This document shows, piece after piece, positions 51,901-58,703 of a DNA stretch of 64,000 nt. Origin of the DNA: Parabacteroides gordonii MS-1 = DSM 23371 (GTDB lineage Bacteria > Bacteroidota > Bacteroidia > Bacteroidales > Tannerellaceae); contig NZ_KQ033919.1 in NCBI RefSeq assembly GCF_000969825.1, positions 4,104,749 to 4,168,748 on the forward strand, read 5' to 3'. The notes below the pieces were generated by a model that worked only from the letters and a program-made list of their open reading frames with translations, did no database searches and was not told the origin of the DNA. Within the stretch, counting starts at the first letter, position 1; each line of letters begins with the position of its first letter. Both the position numbers and the translations under genes were made by a program.

Positions 51901-52336
51901 CCAGGAAGATATCATGGCTTTTGAAGCTGCCGGTACATTCACGCTGAATGTGGAAGGACAGGAAGCGACTATCGAACGGGCGGATGTGGAAATCATTTCG
52001 GAAGATATCCCGGGATGGCTGGTTGCCAACGAAGGCCGCCTGACTGTCGCATTGGATATCACGGTAACAGAAGAATTGCGTAAGGAAGGATTGGCCCGCG
52101 AACTGGTGAACCGTATCCAGAACCTGCGTAAGAGCAATGGGTTTGATATAACCGATAAGATCACTGTTACGGTTCTTTCTTCCGACGAAATGGATGAAGC
52201 GATTAAAGAATATAATGAATATATTGCAAACCAGGTGCTGGCTGTATCTGTTGAAATAACAGATCATGCGATAAGCGATGCAACCGTGCTTGATTTTGAA
52301 GACTTCAATCTGTCGGTTCGTATCGAGAAAGAATGA
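48908..52336 (+). CDS. ileS: Isoleucyl-tRNA synthetase
   Basis: IleS charges tRNA-Ile and edits valine. The class I signature is GIHH (57-60, in the place of HIGH), within the conserved EGPPSANGMPGIHHVIARS. The second signature KMSKR starts at residue 689 (KNGNKMSKRLGNAVDP). The large CP1 editing domain (about 190-430) includes LAWTTTPWTLPSNTAL and a GTGIVHIAPTFGADD stretch. At 1142 residues it is the longer, eukaryote-like type common in Bacteroidetes, often linked to mupirocin tolerance; resistance is not claimed here. The TraR/DksA-like gene follows 118 bases later. Confidence 0.97.
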   Translation: MSKKFAEYSKFDLSNVNKEVLKKWQDGDIFHKSLEIREGYPSFVFYEGPPSANGMPGIHHVIARSIKDIFCRYKTMKGFLVNRKAGWDTHGLPVELGVEKSMGITKEDIGKKISVADYNAACRRDVMKFTKEWEDLTDKMGYWVDMENPYITYDNRYIETLWYLLKELYKKGLLYKGYTIQPYSPAAGTGLSSHELNQPGCYRDVKDTTCTAQFHILDPKPEMAQFGDAFFLAWTTTPWTLPSNTALCMGPNITYVAVQTYNPYTGMPMTVVLAKDLMGAHFNPKAADLELSDYKIGDKLIPFKVVGEWKGSELAGMHYEQLIPWVNPGEGAFRVINGDFVTTEDGTGIVHIAPTFGADDDRVAKVAGVPPLMMIDKDGNRRPMVDMTGKFYLLEDLDPEYVQAHMNAADYDPWQGKFVKNAYDPEKTDKDETLDIEICMMLKVQNRVFRIEKHVHNYPHCWRTDKPVLYYPLDSWFIRTTACRDRMIELNNTINWKPQSTGTGRFGKWLENLQDWNLSRSRYWGTPLPIWRTEDGTEEICIGSVEELYNEIEKAVKAGFMESNPYKVNGFNPGEYNKDNYEKIDLHRPYVDEVILVSESGKPMKRETDLIDVWFDSGAMPYAQIHYPFENKEILDNRTVYPADFIAEGVDQTRGWFFTLHALATMVFDSVAYKAVVSNGLVLDKNGNKMSKRLGNAVDPFSTIEQYGSDPLRWYMITNASPWDNIKFDIEGMDEVRRKFFGTLYNTYSFFALYANVDGFDYSQPDVALNERPEIDRWILSLLNTLVKDVDGYYETYEPTRAGRAISEFVNDNLSNWYVRLNRRRFWGGGMTTDKLSAYQTLYTCLETVAKLMSPIAPFYGDQLFCDLIAVTGRETVESVHLSDFPKYDEALIDKDLEERMKMAQDVSSMVLALRRKVNIKVRQPLQTIMVPVVDAHQQESIEAVKNLILNEVNVKDLKFVDNAAGILVKRIKPDFKKLGPRYGKIMKSLAAAIQGMNQEDIMAFEAAGTFTLNVEGQEATIERADVEIISEDIPGWLVANEGRLTVALDITVTEELRKEGLARELVNRIQNLRKSNGFDITDKITVTVLSSDEMDEAIKEYNEYIANQVLAVSVEITDHAISDATVLDFEDFNLSVRIEKE

Positions 52337-52454
52337 TTTTTTATTAAAAAAGAAAAGCGTCCCTTGCCGCATATAAATATTGTCGTATATTTGGACTGCG
52401 ACTTTGGATCGCCTGATGTTATATTATGAATGTTGAACCTAAAATTATTGAACC

Positions 52455-52835
52455 ATGGCAGAAAAGACAAGATATTCGGATGCAGAACTCGAGGAGTTCC
52501 GCGCCATAATTTTAGAGAAGTTGGATAAGGCGAAGAAGGATTATGACTTGCTGCGGTCAGGTGTGACCAACTCTGATGGGAATGATGTGGCTGATACGTC
52601 TCCGACTTTTAAAGTGTTGGAAGAGGGCGCTGCTACTTTATCGAAGGAAGAGGCCGGACGTCTGGCACAACGCCAGATGAAGTTCATCCAGAACTTGCAG
52701 GCGGCTCTGATCCGTATCGAAAACAAAACTTACGGCGTTTGCCGTGAAACAGGCAAGCTGATCCCGAAAGAAAGATTACGTGCCGTACCTCATGCAACTT
52801 TGAGTATCGAAGCAAAACAAGGAGGCAAAAGATAA
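52455..52835 (+). CDS. TraR/DksA-family protein with incomplete zinc finger
   Basis: This 126-residue protein has the N-terminal coiled coil and the C-terminal TraR/DksA block YGVCRETGKLIPKERLRAVP followed by HATLSIEAKQ. Only one Cys (C96) remains of the usual four zinc ligands, so it probably does not bind zinc in the classical way; this seems common in the Bacteroidetes branch. DksA-type proteins act in the RNA polymerase secondary channel; whether this one does is inference. It abuts lspA with no spacing, and the DUF4296 gene follows, forming a three-gene unit. Confidence 0.85.
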   Translation: MAEKTRYSDAELEEFRAIILEKLDKAKKDYDLLRSGVTNSDGNDVADTSPTFKVLEEGAATLSKEEAGRLAQRQMKFIQNLQAALIRIENKTYGVCRETGKLIPKERLRAVPHATLSIEAKQGGKR

Positions 52836-53459
52836 ATGAAATTTTCCAAAGGCTGGGGAGCAGTGTTGATTGTAATGCTGCTCCTTCTTCTTGACCAGGC
52901 TCTCAAAATTTGGATCAAGACACATATGCAGTTGCACGAAAGTATAGAGATCACTCCGTGGTTCTATCTGTATTTTACTGAAAATCCGGGAATGGCTTTC
53001 GGGATCGAGGTGATTGGCAAACTGTTCTTATCTGTATTCCGTATCGTTGCGGTTGGCTTTATCGGGTACTACCTGTATAAGCTCGTGAAGGAGAAGTACA
53101 AATTTGGCTTTATAGCGTGTGTCGCGTTGATTTTTGCAGGAGCTATCGGTAATATAATAGATTCAATATTTTACGGGGTCGTATTCGACCATAGCTATGG
53201 CCAGCTGGCTACTTTTATGCCTGCCGATGGCGGGTATGCTACCTGGCTGCATGGTAAGGTGGTGGATATGTTCTACTTCCCGTTAATCCAGACGGAGTTT
53301 CCCGATTGGTTCCCGATCTGGGGAGGAGAGGAGTTTGTCTTCTTCCGTCCAATCTTCAACCTGGCAGATTCTGCGATCTGTGTAGGTGTTTTTCTGTTGC
53401 TGATTTTTTACCGGCATACCTTGTCGGACAGTCTCTCGAAAGAAAAGGAAAAGAAATAA
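52836..53459 (+). CDS. lspA: Lipoprotein signal peptidase
   Basis: LspA cleaves the signal peptide of prolipoproteins in the inner membrane. The 207-residue protein has four hydrophobic segments and the conserved LLLLLDQALKIWI start and FTENPGMAFGI loop. The catalytic aspartates are D109 in GNIIDSIFYG and D178 in FNLADSAICVG. It is longer than E. coli LspA because of a loop between the third and fourth segments (about 115-165). It begins at the base after the TraR/DksA-like stop codon, and the DUF4296 ATG follows its TAA immediately. The many lipoproteins in this window are among its substrates. Confidence 0.96.
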   Translation: MKFSKGWGAVLIVMLLLLLDQALKIWIKTHMQLHESIEITPWFYLYFTENPGMAFGIEVIGKLFLSVFRIVAVGFIGYYLYKLVKEKYKFGFIACVALIFAGAIGNIIDSIFYGVVFDHSYGQLATFMPADGGYATWLHGKVVDMFYFPLIQTEFPDWFPIWGGEEFVFFRPIFNLADSAICVGVFLLLIFYRHTLSDSLSKEKEKK

Positions 53460-54272
53460 ATGCGGAATAGTTTGCGCAGATATGGCGTCGTTTTGTTTGG
53501 TGCTGCTTTGCTGTTTTCATGCAGTAAGGTTCCTGACGGTATTCTCTCCGAAAAGGAGATGAAGGCTGTATTGATCGATATGCAGTTGGCAGAGGCGGTG
53601 ATCAATACGGATTATAAGGCGTACAGTGATGATGCACAGAAGGAGGCGCTTTATCAGGCAGTGTTCCGTAAGCATAAAATAGAACAGGCTGTTTATGATA
53701 GTTCCCTGGTTTGGTATGGACGTAACCTGGATATCTATATGCAGGTGTACGATCTGGTACTGGCGGAACTGAATGAACGCCAAAAAGCGTTGGGCGATGT
53801 GCAGGCTAGCGCCGCCCCTGTTTCCAAGCAGGACTCGGTAGATATCTGGCCGCGCCTGACTTATCTCACCTTTGAGCCGAAAGCTCTGTTTAACGGAGTA
53901 ACGATCGATATCAAGCCGGAGACGAATTATCCATCCGGTAGCTCCTTTGTCCTGGGATTGCGTGTCTGGGGATTGAATGACGGTATGAAGAACCGTCCGG
54001 AAATCCGTCTGAGTGCTAATCAGGGCGATACGGTCATTACCGTTAATGATAAAATATTGAAAGACGGCTATCACGAAACGACTTTACGTACGTTGCCGAC
54101 CAAACAGGTTAAGAGTATCTATGGTTTTATCCGTCTGGATGGAAAAGATGACTCGACTTCTTATTTCAAGGTATATGTGGATAGCCTGAACCTGATGCGT
54201 TACAACTACGGACGCCTTCCGGGTATCGCTAAGGATTCTGTCAATATAGCGGGCAAAGATTCAGTAAAATAA
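53460..54272 (+). CDS. DUF4296 lipoprotein
   Basis: The 270-residue lipoprotein has lipobox LLFSC with Cys at residue 21. The DUF4296 region covers about 22-110: PDGILSEKEMKAVLIDMQLA, then YDSSLVWYGRNLDIYMQVYD. The second half is strand-rich (LRVWGLNDGMKNRPEIRLSA), and ends in a Lys/Asp tail. No enzymatic residues are evident and function is unknown. The ATG follows the lspA stop codon directly, so translation is coupled; this placement after lspA seems typical in Bacteroidales as I recall it. The protein is likely outer-membrane attached or periplasmic. Confidence 0.85.
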   Translation: MRNSLRRYGVVLFGAALLFSCSKVPDGILSEKEMKAVLIDMQLAEAVINTDYKAYSDDAQKEALYQAVFRKHKIEQAVYDSSLVWYGRNLDIYMQVYDLVLAELNERQKALGDVQASAAPVSKQDSVDIWPRLTYLTFEPKALFNGVTIDIKPETNYPSGSSFVLGLRVWGLNDGMKNRPEIRLSANQGDTVITVNDKILKDGYHETTLRTLPTKQVKSIYGFIRLDGKDDSTSYFKVYVDSLNLMRYNYGRLPGIAKDSVNIAGKDSVK

Positions 54273-54279
54273 ATCTTGT

Positions 54280-54612
54280 ATGCGCCGGATAGCTTCACAT
54301 TATATATACTGGCGGAAATGGTATCGTATGCATTACCTGGAGTTGGATGCGGAAGGATGCTTTACCGGTATATATCCTCTGGAGCAGGAGATAGCCGGTA
54401 CGGAATTTTATGATGGAACGTTGATACCGGTTCCGGCGGATGTTGTCTTTCCGGCCGGGGAAGGTTTCGTCCCGGCTCAATGGATCTCTGCTGCTGATAC
54501 GGTAACAAAAGGGGCTCCGGTATCAGTATACCGGTTAACCGGCTTTACCCCCGCGACGTCTGAACTCGGCGCAGATAACGGCAGTGGCGATTGCCACATT
54601 CAGCGACTCTGA
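54280..54612 (+). CDS. Small hypothetical protein, overlaps an antisense gene
   Basis: The 110-residue protein starts with MRRIASHYIYWRKWYRMHYL and continues with a conserved-looking block (LEQEIAGTEFYDGTLIPVPA). I recall related small proteins after DUF4296 genes in Bacteroidales but know no function. No signal peptide or membrane segment. It starts 7 bases after the DUF4296 stop codon. Its last 26 codons (from 54535) overlap the 3' end of the methyltransferase gene on the other strand; the tail (GFTPATSELGADNGSGDCHI) looks unconserved, so the stop codon may have shifted. Confidence 0.65.
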   Translation: MRRIASHYIYWRKWYRMHYLELDAEGCFTGIYPLEQEIAGTEFYDGTLIPVPADVVFPAGEGFVPAQWISAADTVTKGAPVSVYRLTGFTPATSELGADNGSGDCHIQRL

Positions 54613-55302
54613 TGTCTCCCGTTCCTGCGGATAGTTGGGAATATATAATTTCTCATTGACAAGCGCTTCTATATCCGGCCGGATACCGTTCCCTTCATTT
54701 CCCATGATGATAATGCCTGTCTCGGATAATTCTTTCGTGTACATATTTTCTCCGTCGAGGAAGGTACCGTATAAAGGTATTTTCTTCCCGGCTTGTGTCT
54801 GTAGGTAAGCGGGTAGATCCGTATAATGTACTTTTACGTGAACCAGGGCTCCCATAGTGGCCTGCACGGTCTTAGGGCTGAATACGTCTGCCGTATCCTG
54901 GCTGCATACGATATGTTCGATTCCGAACCAATCGGCCAGGCGTATGATCGTACCGAGGTTGCCGGGGTCTTGTATCCCGTCGAGAGCGATGATCAGTTGC
55001 TTTGCCGGGTCTGCTTCTTCCAGCGTCCAGGCGGGGCGTTTAAAGACGGCAAGCACATCCTGCGGGTTTTTTAGGAAACTGGCTTTGCGGATATCTTCAT
55101 CGTCGGCTTCCAGTAATTCTTTGGCCGAAATGTCTCCCTGTGTTGCCATCCAGGATGGTTTGGCGATCAGCAGGTCACATTCGAATGCGTGCAACATGTC
55201 GGCAACCAGTTTATTTCCCTCTGCCACAAATGCATTCAACTCGTTACGAAACTTCTTTAATTCCAGCGAACGGATCTGTTTTACTTTAGACTTACTCAGC
55301 AT
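54535..55302 (-). CDS. TrmH/SpoU-family RNA methyltransferase
   Basis: The 255-residue protein has an N-terminal substrate-binding domain (KKFRNELNAFVAEGNKLVAD, about 17-36) and a SPOUT methyltransferase domain with the three conserved motifs: IQDPGNLGTIIRLADWFGI, IIIMGNEGNGIRPD and IPNYPQERETSESLNVAIAT. These bind S-adenosylmethionine in a trefoil knot. It acts on rRNA or tRNA ribose 2'-OH; which one is not clear from sequence. Its 3' end overlaps the small gene on the other strand by 78 bases. The tamL gene is divergent. Confidence 0.92.
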   Translation of the reverse strand: MLSKSKVKQIRSLELKKFRNELNAFVAEGNKLVADMLHAFECDLLIAKPSWMATQGDISAKELLEADDEDIRKASFLKNPQDVLAVFKRPAWTLEEADPAKQLIIALDGIQDPGNLGTIIRLADWFGIEHIVCSQDTADVFSPKTVQATMGALVHVKVHYTDLPAYLQTQAGKKIPLYGTFLDGENMYTKELSETGIIIMGNEGNGIRPDIEALVNEKLYIPNYPQERETSESLNVAIATAVICAEFRRRGGKAG

Positions 55303-55351
55303 CTTTACTCTTTTTACAAAGCAAAAGTACAGGATTTTATTTAAATTCAGC

Positions 55352-55359
55352 TACATTTG
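55352..55359 (+). promoter_or_regulatory. -7 box TACATTTG for tamL
   Basis: The consensus box lies 17 bases before the ATG at 55377. Confidence 0.6.
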
Positions 55360-55376
55360 CGATCGTAAAAGGTTGA

Positions 55377-57731
55377 ATGATGAAGGGAATCCTCCATATA
55401 CTATATTTCCTATGCCTTGTTTGGGTGCTGGCCGCCTGTAGTACGACGAAATATGTCGGTGACGGAGAATATCTGCTGGATAAAGTGGTAATCGTCTCCG
55501 ATAATAAATCCTATAAAGCGAATGAGTTGAAGCCTTATCTCAGGCAGCAACCCAACTTTAAGGTGTTCGGACTGATGAAATGGCAGCTTTTCGTCTACGA
55601 CTGGTCGGGACGAAACGAGAAACGATGGCTTAGTAAACAGCTTCGCCGTATTGGCGAACCTCCTGTTATCCTCGATACTACGTTGGTAGACCAATCGACG
55701 GATGAGTTGCGGCGTTTCTTTATCAACAAAGGCTATGTGAATGCCGAAGTGTCTGCTGTATTGGATACATCCAGGCAGAAGAAGGCAATTGTTACTTACC
55801 GGATTAACTCCAATGAGCCTTACCGGATACATGATTATACAATGAATCTGGATGATCCGAAGATCGACAGTATCGCTCATTTGAAGGCACCCCGCCGTTC
55901 TGCCGTATCATCGGCTTTCCGTGTTTCTCCGGAAGATTATAATTCTCTGATAAAAGACAGTGCTTTGTTTGACAGGGATATATTGGATAAGGAACGTCAG
56001 CGGATCACGACATTGCTTCGTCGAAGGGGATATTATGCTTTTAACCGCGACTATCTGGCTTATCTGGCAGACAGCTCTTATAATCGGAATATTGTGGATC
56101 TGGATATGGTATTGAAACCTTATCGTCAGCTTAAGCCGGACGGTTCGGTAATCGATACGTTGCACCGTCAGTTTTATATAAAGGATGTAACCATCGTAAC
56201 GGATTATGATCCGCTGAATCAGGTACAGAGCGATTTAACGCTGGCTTCGTCGGATACGATAAAAGTTGGTGATTTGCAGATATTATATGGAAAGAACGGG
56301 AAAAGTATCCGGCCGAGTATTTTATCGAAGAGTACTTACATTACTCCGGGACGTTTGTTTAATGAGCGTGCTGTAGAGCAAACCTATTCTTCTTTTGCTG
56401 CTCTTCGTGCATTGCGAAATGTAAATATACGCTTTTCGGAAGTGGAGGAAGGGGATACCATGAAGCTGAATTGCACTATCCTGACTTCTCCTGCCAAGTT
56501 GCAAGGGTTTGGTGTCGACCTGGAAGGGACGAACTCGGCCGGTGATTTCGGCTTTGCTTCCAGTTTGAACTATCAGCACAGGAATCTGTTTAAAGGGTCG
56601 GAAGTGTTTTCAGCCAAGGTGCGGGGGGCTTATGAGGCTTTGTCTTCGCAATCGGACGGGAGTAGTTACTGGGAGTTGGGGGCGGAGTCTTCTATTTTGT
56701 TTCCGCGCTTCCTGTTTCCTTTCGTAAGTGATAATTTTAAACGGAAGATTCGTGCATCTACTGAATTCAAAGTGAGTTATGGCATTCAGACGCGTCCCGA
56801 ATACCGTCGTGCCATTCTTTCCGGCGGATGGAGTTACATTTGGCAGGATCGTTCAAATATGCAGGCACGGCATACATTCAAATTACTGGATATAGATTAT
56901 GTTCATTTGCCAAAGATAGATGCTGATTTTGAGGCGGATCTACCTGAGTCGATGAAACTTTATAATTTCACCGATCAGTTTGTAGTCGGTTCCGGATATA
57001 CTTATTCATTCTCTAATTATAATCCCCAGAACCGTTTGAGGAATACTCATTCCTTACGTGTTTCGTTTGAAATGGCAGGTAATATGCTTTATGCAATATC
57101 TAAATTATCACATGCGGATAAAGATAAAGCAGGTTTGTATCGTCTATTTGGAATCAATTATGCTCAATTTGTAAAGGGAGACATCGACTTTAGTAAAAGT
57201 ATCGTGTTGGATAGCCGGAATAAACTGGCATTTCATGCTGGAGTAGGAGTGGGTTATCCTTATGGTAATGCCAAAATGTTGCCGTTTGAACGCAGTTACT
57301 TTTCAGGAGGGGCAAACAGTGTCCGAGGATGGTCTGTCCGTTCGTTGGGACCGGGAAGTATGCAGATCGGTTCGGAAGGCACATTTGCCGATCAGGTGGG
57401 GGATATCCGTTTGGATCTGAATGTGGAATATCGGACAAAGATGTTCTGGAAGTTTGAAATGGCAGCTTATGTGGATGCGGGAAATATCTGGACAATGCAT
57501 AAGGATAAAGACCGTGAGAATGCTAATTTTGACTTTGCCCGTTTTTATAAAGAGATCGCAGTATCGTATGGTTTGGGGTTACGTCTCGATTTCGACTTTT
57601 TCCTCCTGCGTTTTGATACGGGTATGAAAGCATATGATCCTCAGATGCGTGGGAAAAAGCGTTGGGCTGTCCTGGATCCGAATCTGAAAGGTAATTTTGC
57701 CTGGCATTTTGCAGTAGGTTATCCCTTCTAA
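55377..57731 (+). CDS. tamL: TamL-type BamA/TamA-family outer membrane lipoprotein
   Basis: The 784-residue protein has a lipobox in WVLAACSTTKYVG (Cys 21, or 20 from the second ATG), POTRA-like repeats over about 40-360, and a C-terminal Omp85 barrel including AGVGVGYPYGNAKMLPFERS, YFSGGANSVRGWSVRSLGPG and the final strand FAWHFAVGYPF. The VRGW motif in the sixth barrel loop is the Omp85 hallmark. The lipid anchor on an Omp85 protein marks the TamL group of Bacteroidetes, which likely works with TamB in outer membrane protein or lipid transfer. tamB would usually follow, but here tRNA-Arg is next. Confidence 0.87.
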   Translation: MMKGILHILYFLCLVWVLAACSTTKYVGDGEYLLDKVVIVSDNKSYKANELKPYLRQQPNFKVFGLMKWQLFVYDWSGRNEKRWLSKQLRRIGEPPVILDTTLVDQSTDELRRFFINKGYVNAEVSAVLDTSRQKKAIVTYRINSNEPYRIHDYTMNLDDPKIDSIAHLKAPRRSAVSSAFRVSPEDYNSLIKDSALFDRDILDKERQRITTLLRRRGYYAFNRDYLAYLADSSYNRNIVDLDMVLKPYRQLKPDGSVIDTLHRQFYIKDVTIVTDYDPLNQVQSDLTLASSDTIKVGDLQILYGKNGKSIRPSILSKSTYITPGRLFNERAVEQTYSSFAALRALRNVNIRFSEVEEGDTMKLNCTILTSPAKLQGFGVDLEGTNSAGDFGFASSLNYQHRNLFKGSEVFSAKVRGAYEALSSQSDGSSYWELGAESSILFPRFLFPFVSDNFKRKIRASTEFKVSYGIQTRPEYRRAILSGGWSYIWQDRSNMQARHTFKLLDIDYVHLPKIDADFEADLPESMKLYNFTDQFVVGSGYTYSFSNYNPQNRLRNTHSLRVSFEMAGNMLYAISKLSHADKDKAGLYRLFGINYAQFVKGDIDFSKSIVLDSRNKLAFHAGVGVGYPYGNAKMLPFERSYFSGGANSVRGWSVRSLGPGSMQIGSEGTFADQVGDIRLDLNVEYRTKMFWKFEMAAYVDAGNIWTMHKDKDRENANFDFARFYKEIAVSYGLGLRLDFDFFLLRFDTGMKAYDPQMRGKKRWAVLDPNLKGNFAWHFAVGYPF

Positions 57732-57751
57732 TGAAAAAAAAGGCTTTAAGG

Positions 57752-57782
57752 TTTGCAGATTAAAATAATAATACTACCTTTG
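57752..57782 (+). promoter_or_regulatory. Full consensus promoter TTTG-N19-TACCTTTG
   Basis: TTTG at 57752-57755 and TACCTTTG at 57775-57782 match the Bacteroidales primary sigma consensus. tRNA-Arg starts 17 bases later. Confidence 0.85.
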
Positions 57783-57798
57783 CACCGCAAATAAGGAT

Positions 57799-57872
<74 letters not shown>

Positions 57873-57886
57873 CTTAAATAGAAGAA

Positions 57887-57926
57887 AAAGTCTCATAAAC
57901 GATAAGTTTGTGGGACTTTTTTATTT
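57887..57926 (+). terminator. Terminator of tRNA-Arg
   Basis: AAAGTCTCATAAAC (57887-57900) pairs with GTTTGTGGGACTTT (57906-57919), with G-U wobbles, across loop GATAA. A run of T follows. Confidence 0.9.
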
Positions 57927-58022
57927 TTATATATGCTCGGAAGCAAAGTGTCCTAAGTTAGTATACTAAGCCGAAATATTAAATAAATTCCATCTTTATT
58001 AATAAATTATTAAATCTTTACG

Positions 58023-58030
58023 TATCTTTG
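58023..58030 (+). promoter_or_regulatory. -7 box TATCTTTG for the second ECF sigma gene
   Basis: The consensus box lies 32 bases before the ATG at 58063. It suggests basal expression by the housekeeping sigma factor. Confidence 0.65.
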
Positions 58031-58062
58031 ATGCCGGTGGTAACAATCTATGGATTTAGAGA

Positions 58063-58608
58063 ATGAGCAGTAACAACGACGATATATTATTGCTAAAGCT
58101 TATAAAACAAGGTGATCAAATCGCTTTTAAGCATTTGTTTTATCAGTATACGGATTCATTGGAACGTTTTATTACCTATTATATCCATGACCGGGAAAAA
58201 TCAGAAGAGTTGGTCTTGGATATATTTACCTATATATGGGAAAACCGTGAACGTTTTGAAATAAAGTTAACACTAAAAGCCTATCTTTTCCAGGCAGCCC
58301 GCAACAAGGCATTTACTTATGATAAAAAGATCCCTGTTTACCTGGAGGATGTTTCCACGCAGGAAATCGGACAAGACTATAATTCAGACCTGGAATTGCA
58401 GGAATTATACCGTTTGATAGAAGAGGCTGTATGTCTTTTACCTGAGAAATGCAGGGAGATATTTAAGAAAAGCCGCGAAGATAATCTTACTAATAAAGAA
58501 ATAGCCCAGCAACTTCAAATTTCAGAAAAGACGGTAGAGGGACAAATAACGATAGCGCTTAAGAAGATCAGGGTATATCTGGGCGACTCATATTCATATT
58601 TGTGGTAA
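58063..58608 (+). CDS. ECF RNA polymerase sigma factor
   Basis: The 181-residue protein has sigma region 2 (FKHLFYQYTDSLERFITYYI, then KSEELVLDIFTYIWENR) and region 4 (LPEKCREIFKKSREDNLTNK, EIAQQLQISEKTVEGQITIA). It belongs to the same class as the sigma factor at 28236-28826, but the two are clearly different proteins. Its FecR gene is not adjacent: a GH127-type gene and a structured RNA intervene. Both downstream units start with an identical-spacing AGGGGGT-15-GTCT element, the best candidate for the promoter this factor reads. Signal reception would run through the SusC at 62343 and FecR. Confidence 0.93.
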   Translation: MSSNNDDILLLKLIKQGDQIAFKHLFYQYTDSLERFITYYIHDREKSEELVLDIFTYIWENRERFEIKLTLKAYLFQAARNKAFTYDKKIPVYLEDVSTQEIGQDYNSDLELQELYRLIEEAVCLLPEKCREIFKKSREDNLTNKEIAQQLQISEKTVEGQITIALKKIRVYLGDSYSYLW

Positions 58609-58626
58609 AAAAAAACTATATTTTTT

Positions 58627-58652
58627 AGGGGGTATCAGCCTTTTTGGAGTCT
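58627..58652 (+). promoter_or_regulatory. Putative ECF-sigma promoter, copy 1
   Basis: AGGGGGT (58627-58633) is followed after 15 bases by GTCT (58649-58652). The same parts and spacing occur at 61200-61225, with CTTTTTG-like and AGTCT bases also shared. A TATATTTG box (58652-58659) overlaps it, so both sigma types could act. GTC-containing -10 elements are usual for ECF factors. It lies 51 bases before the GH127-type start. Confidence 0.65.
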
Positions 58653-58703
58653 ATATTTGTAAAAGCAAATGTTTTGATCATCCTGAAATATAATAGTTTT
58701 ATT

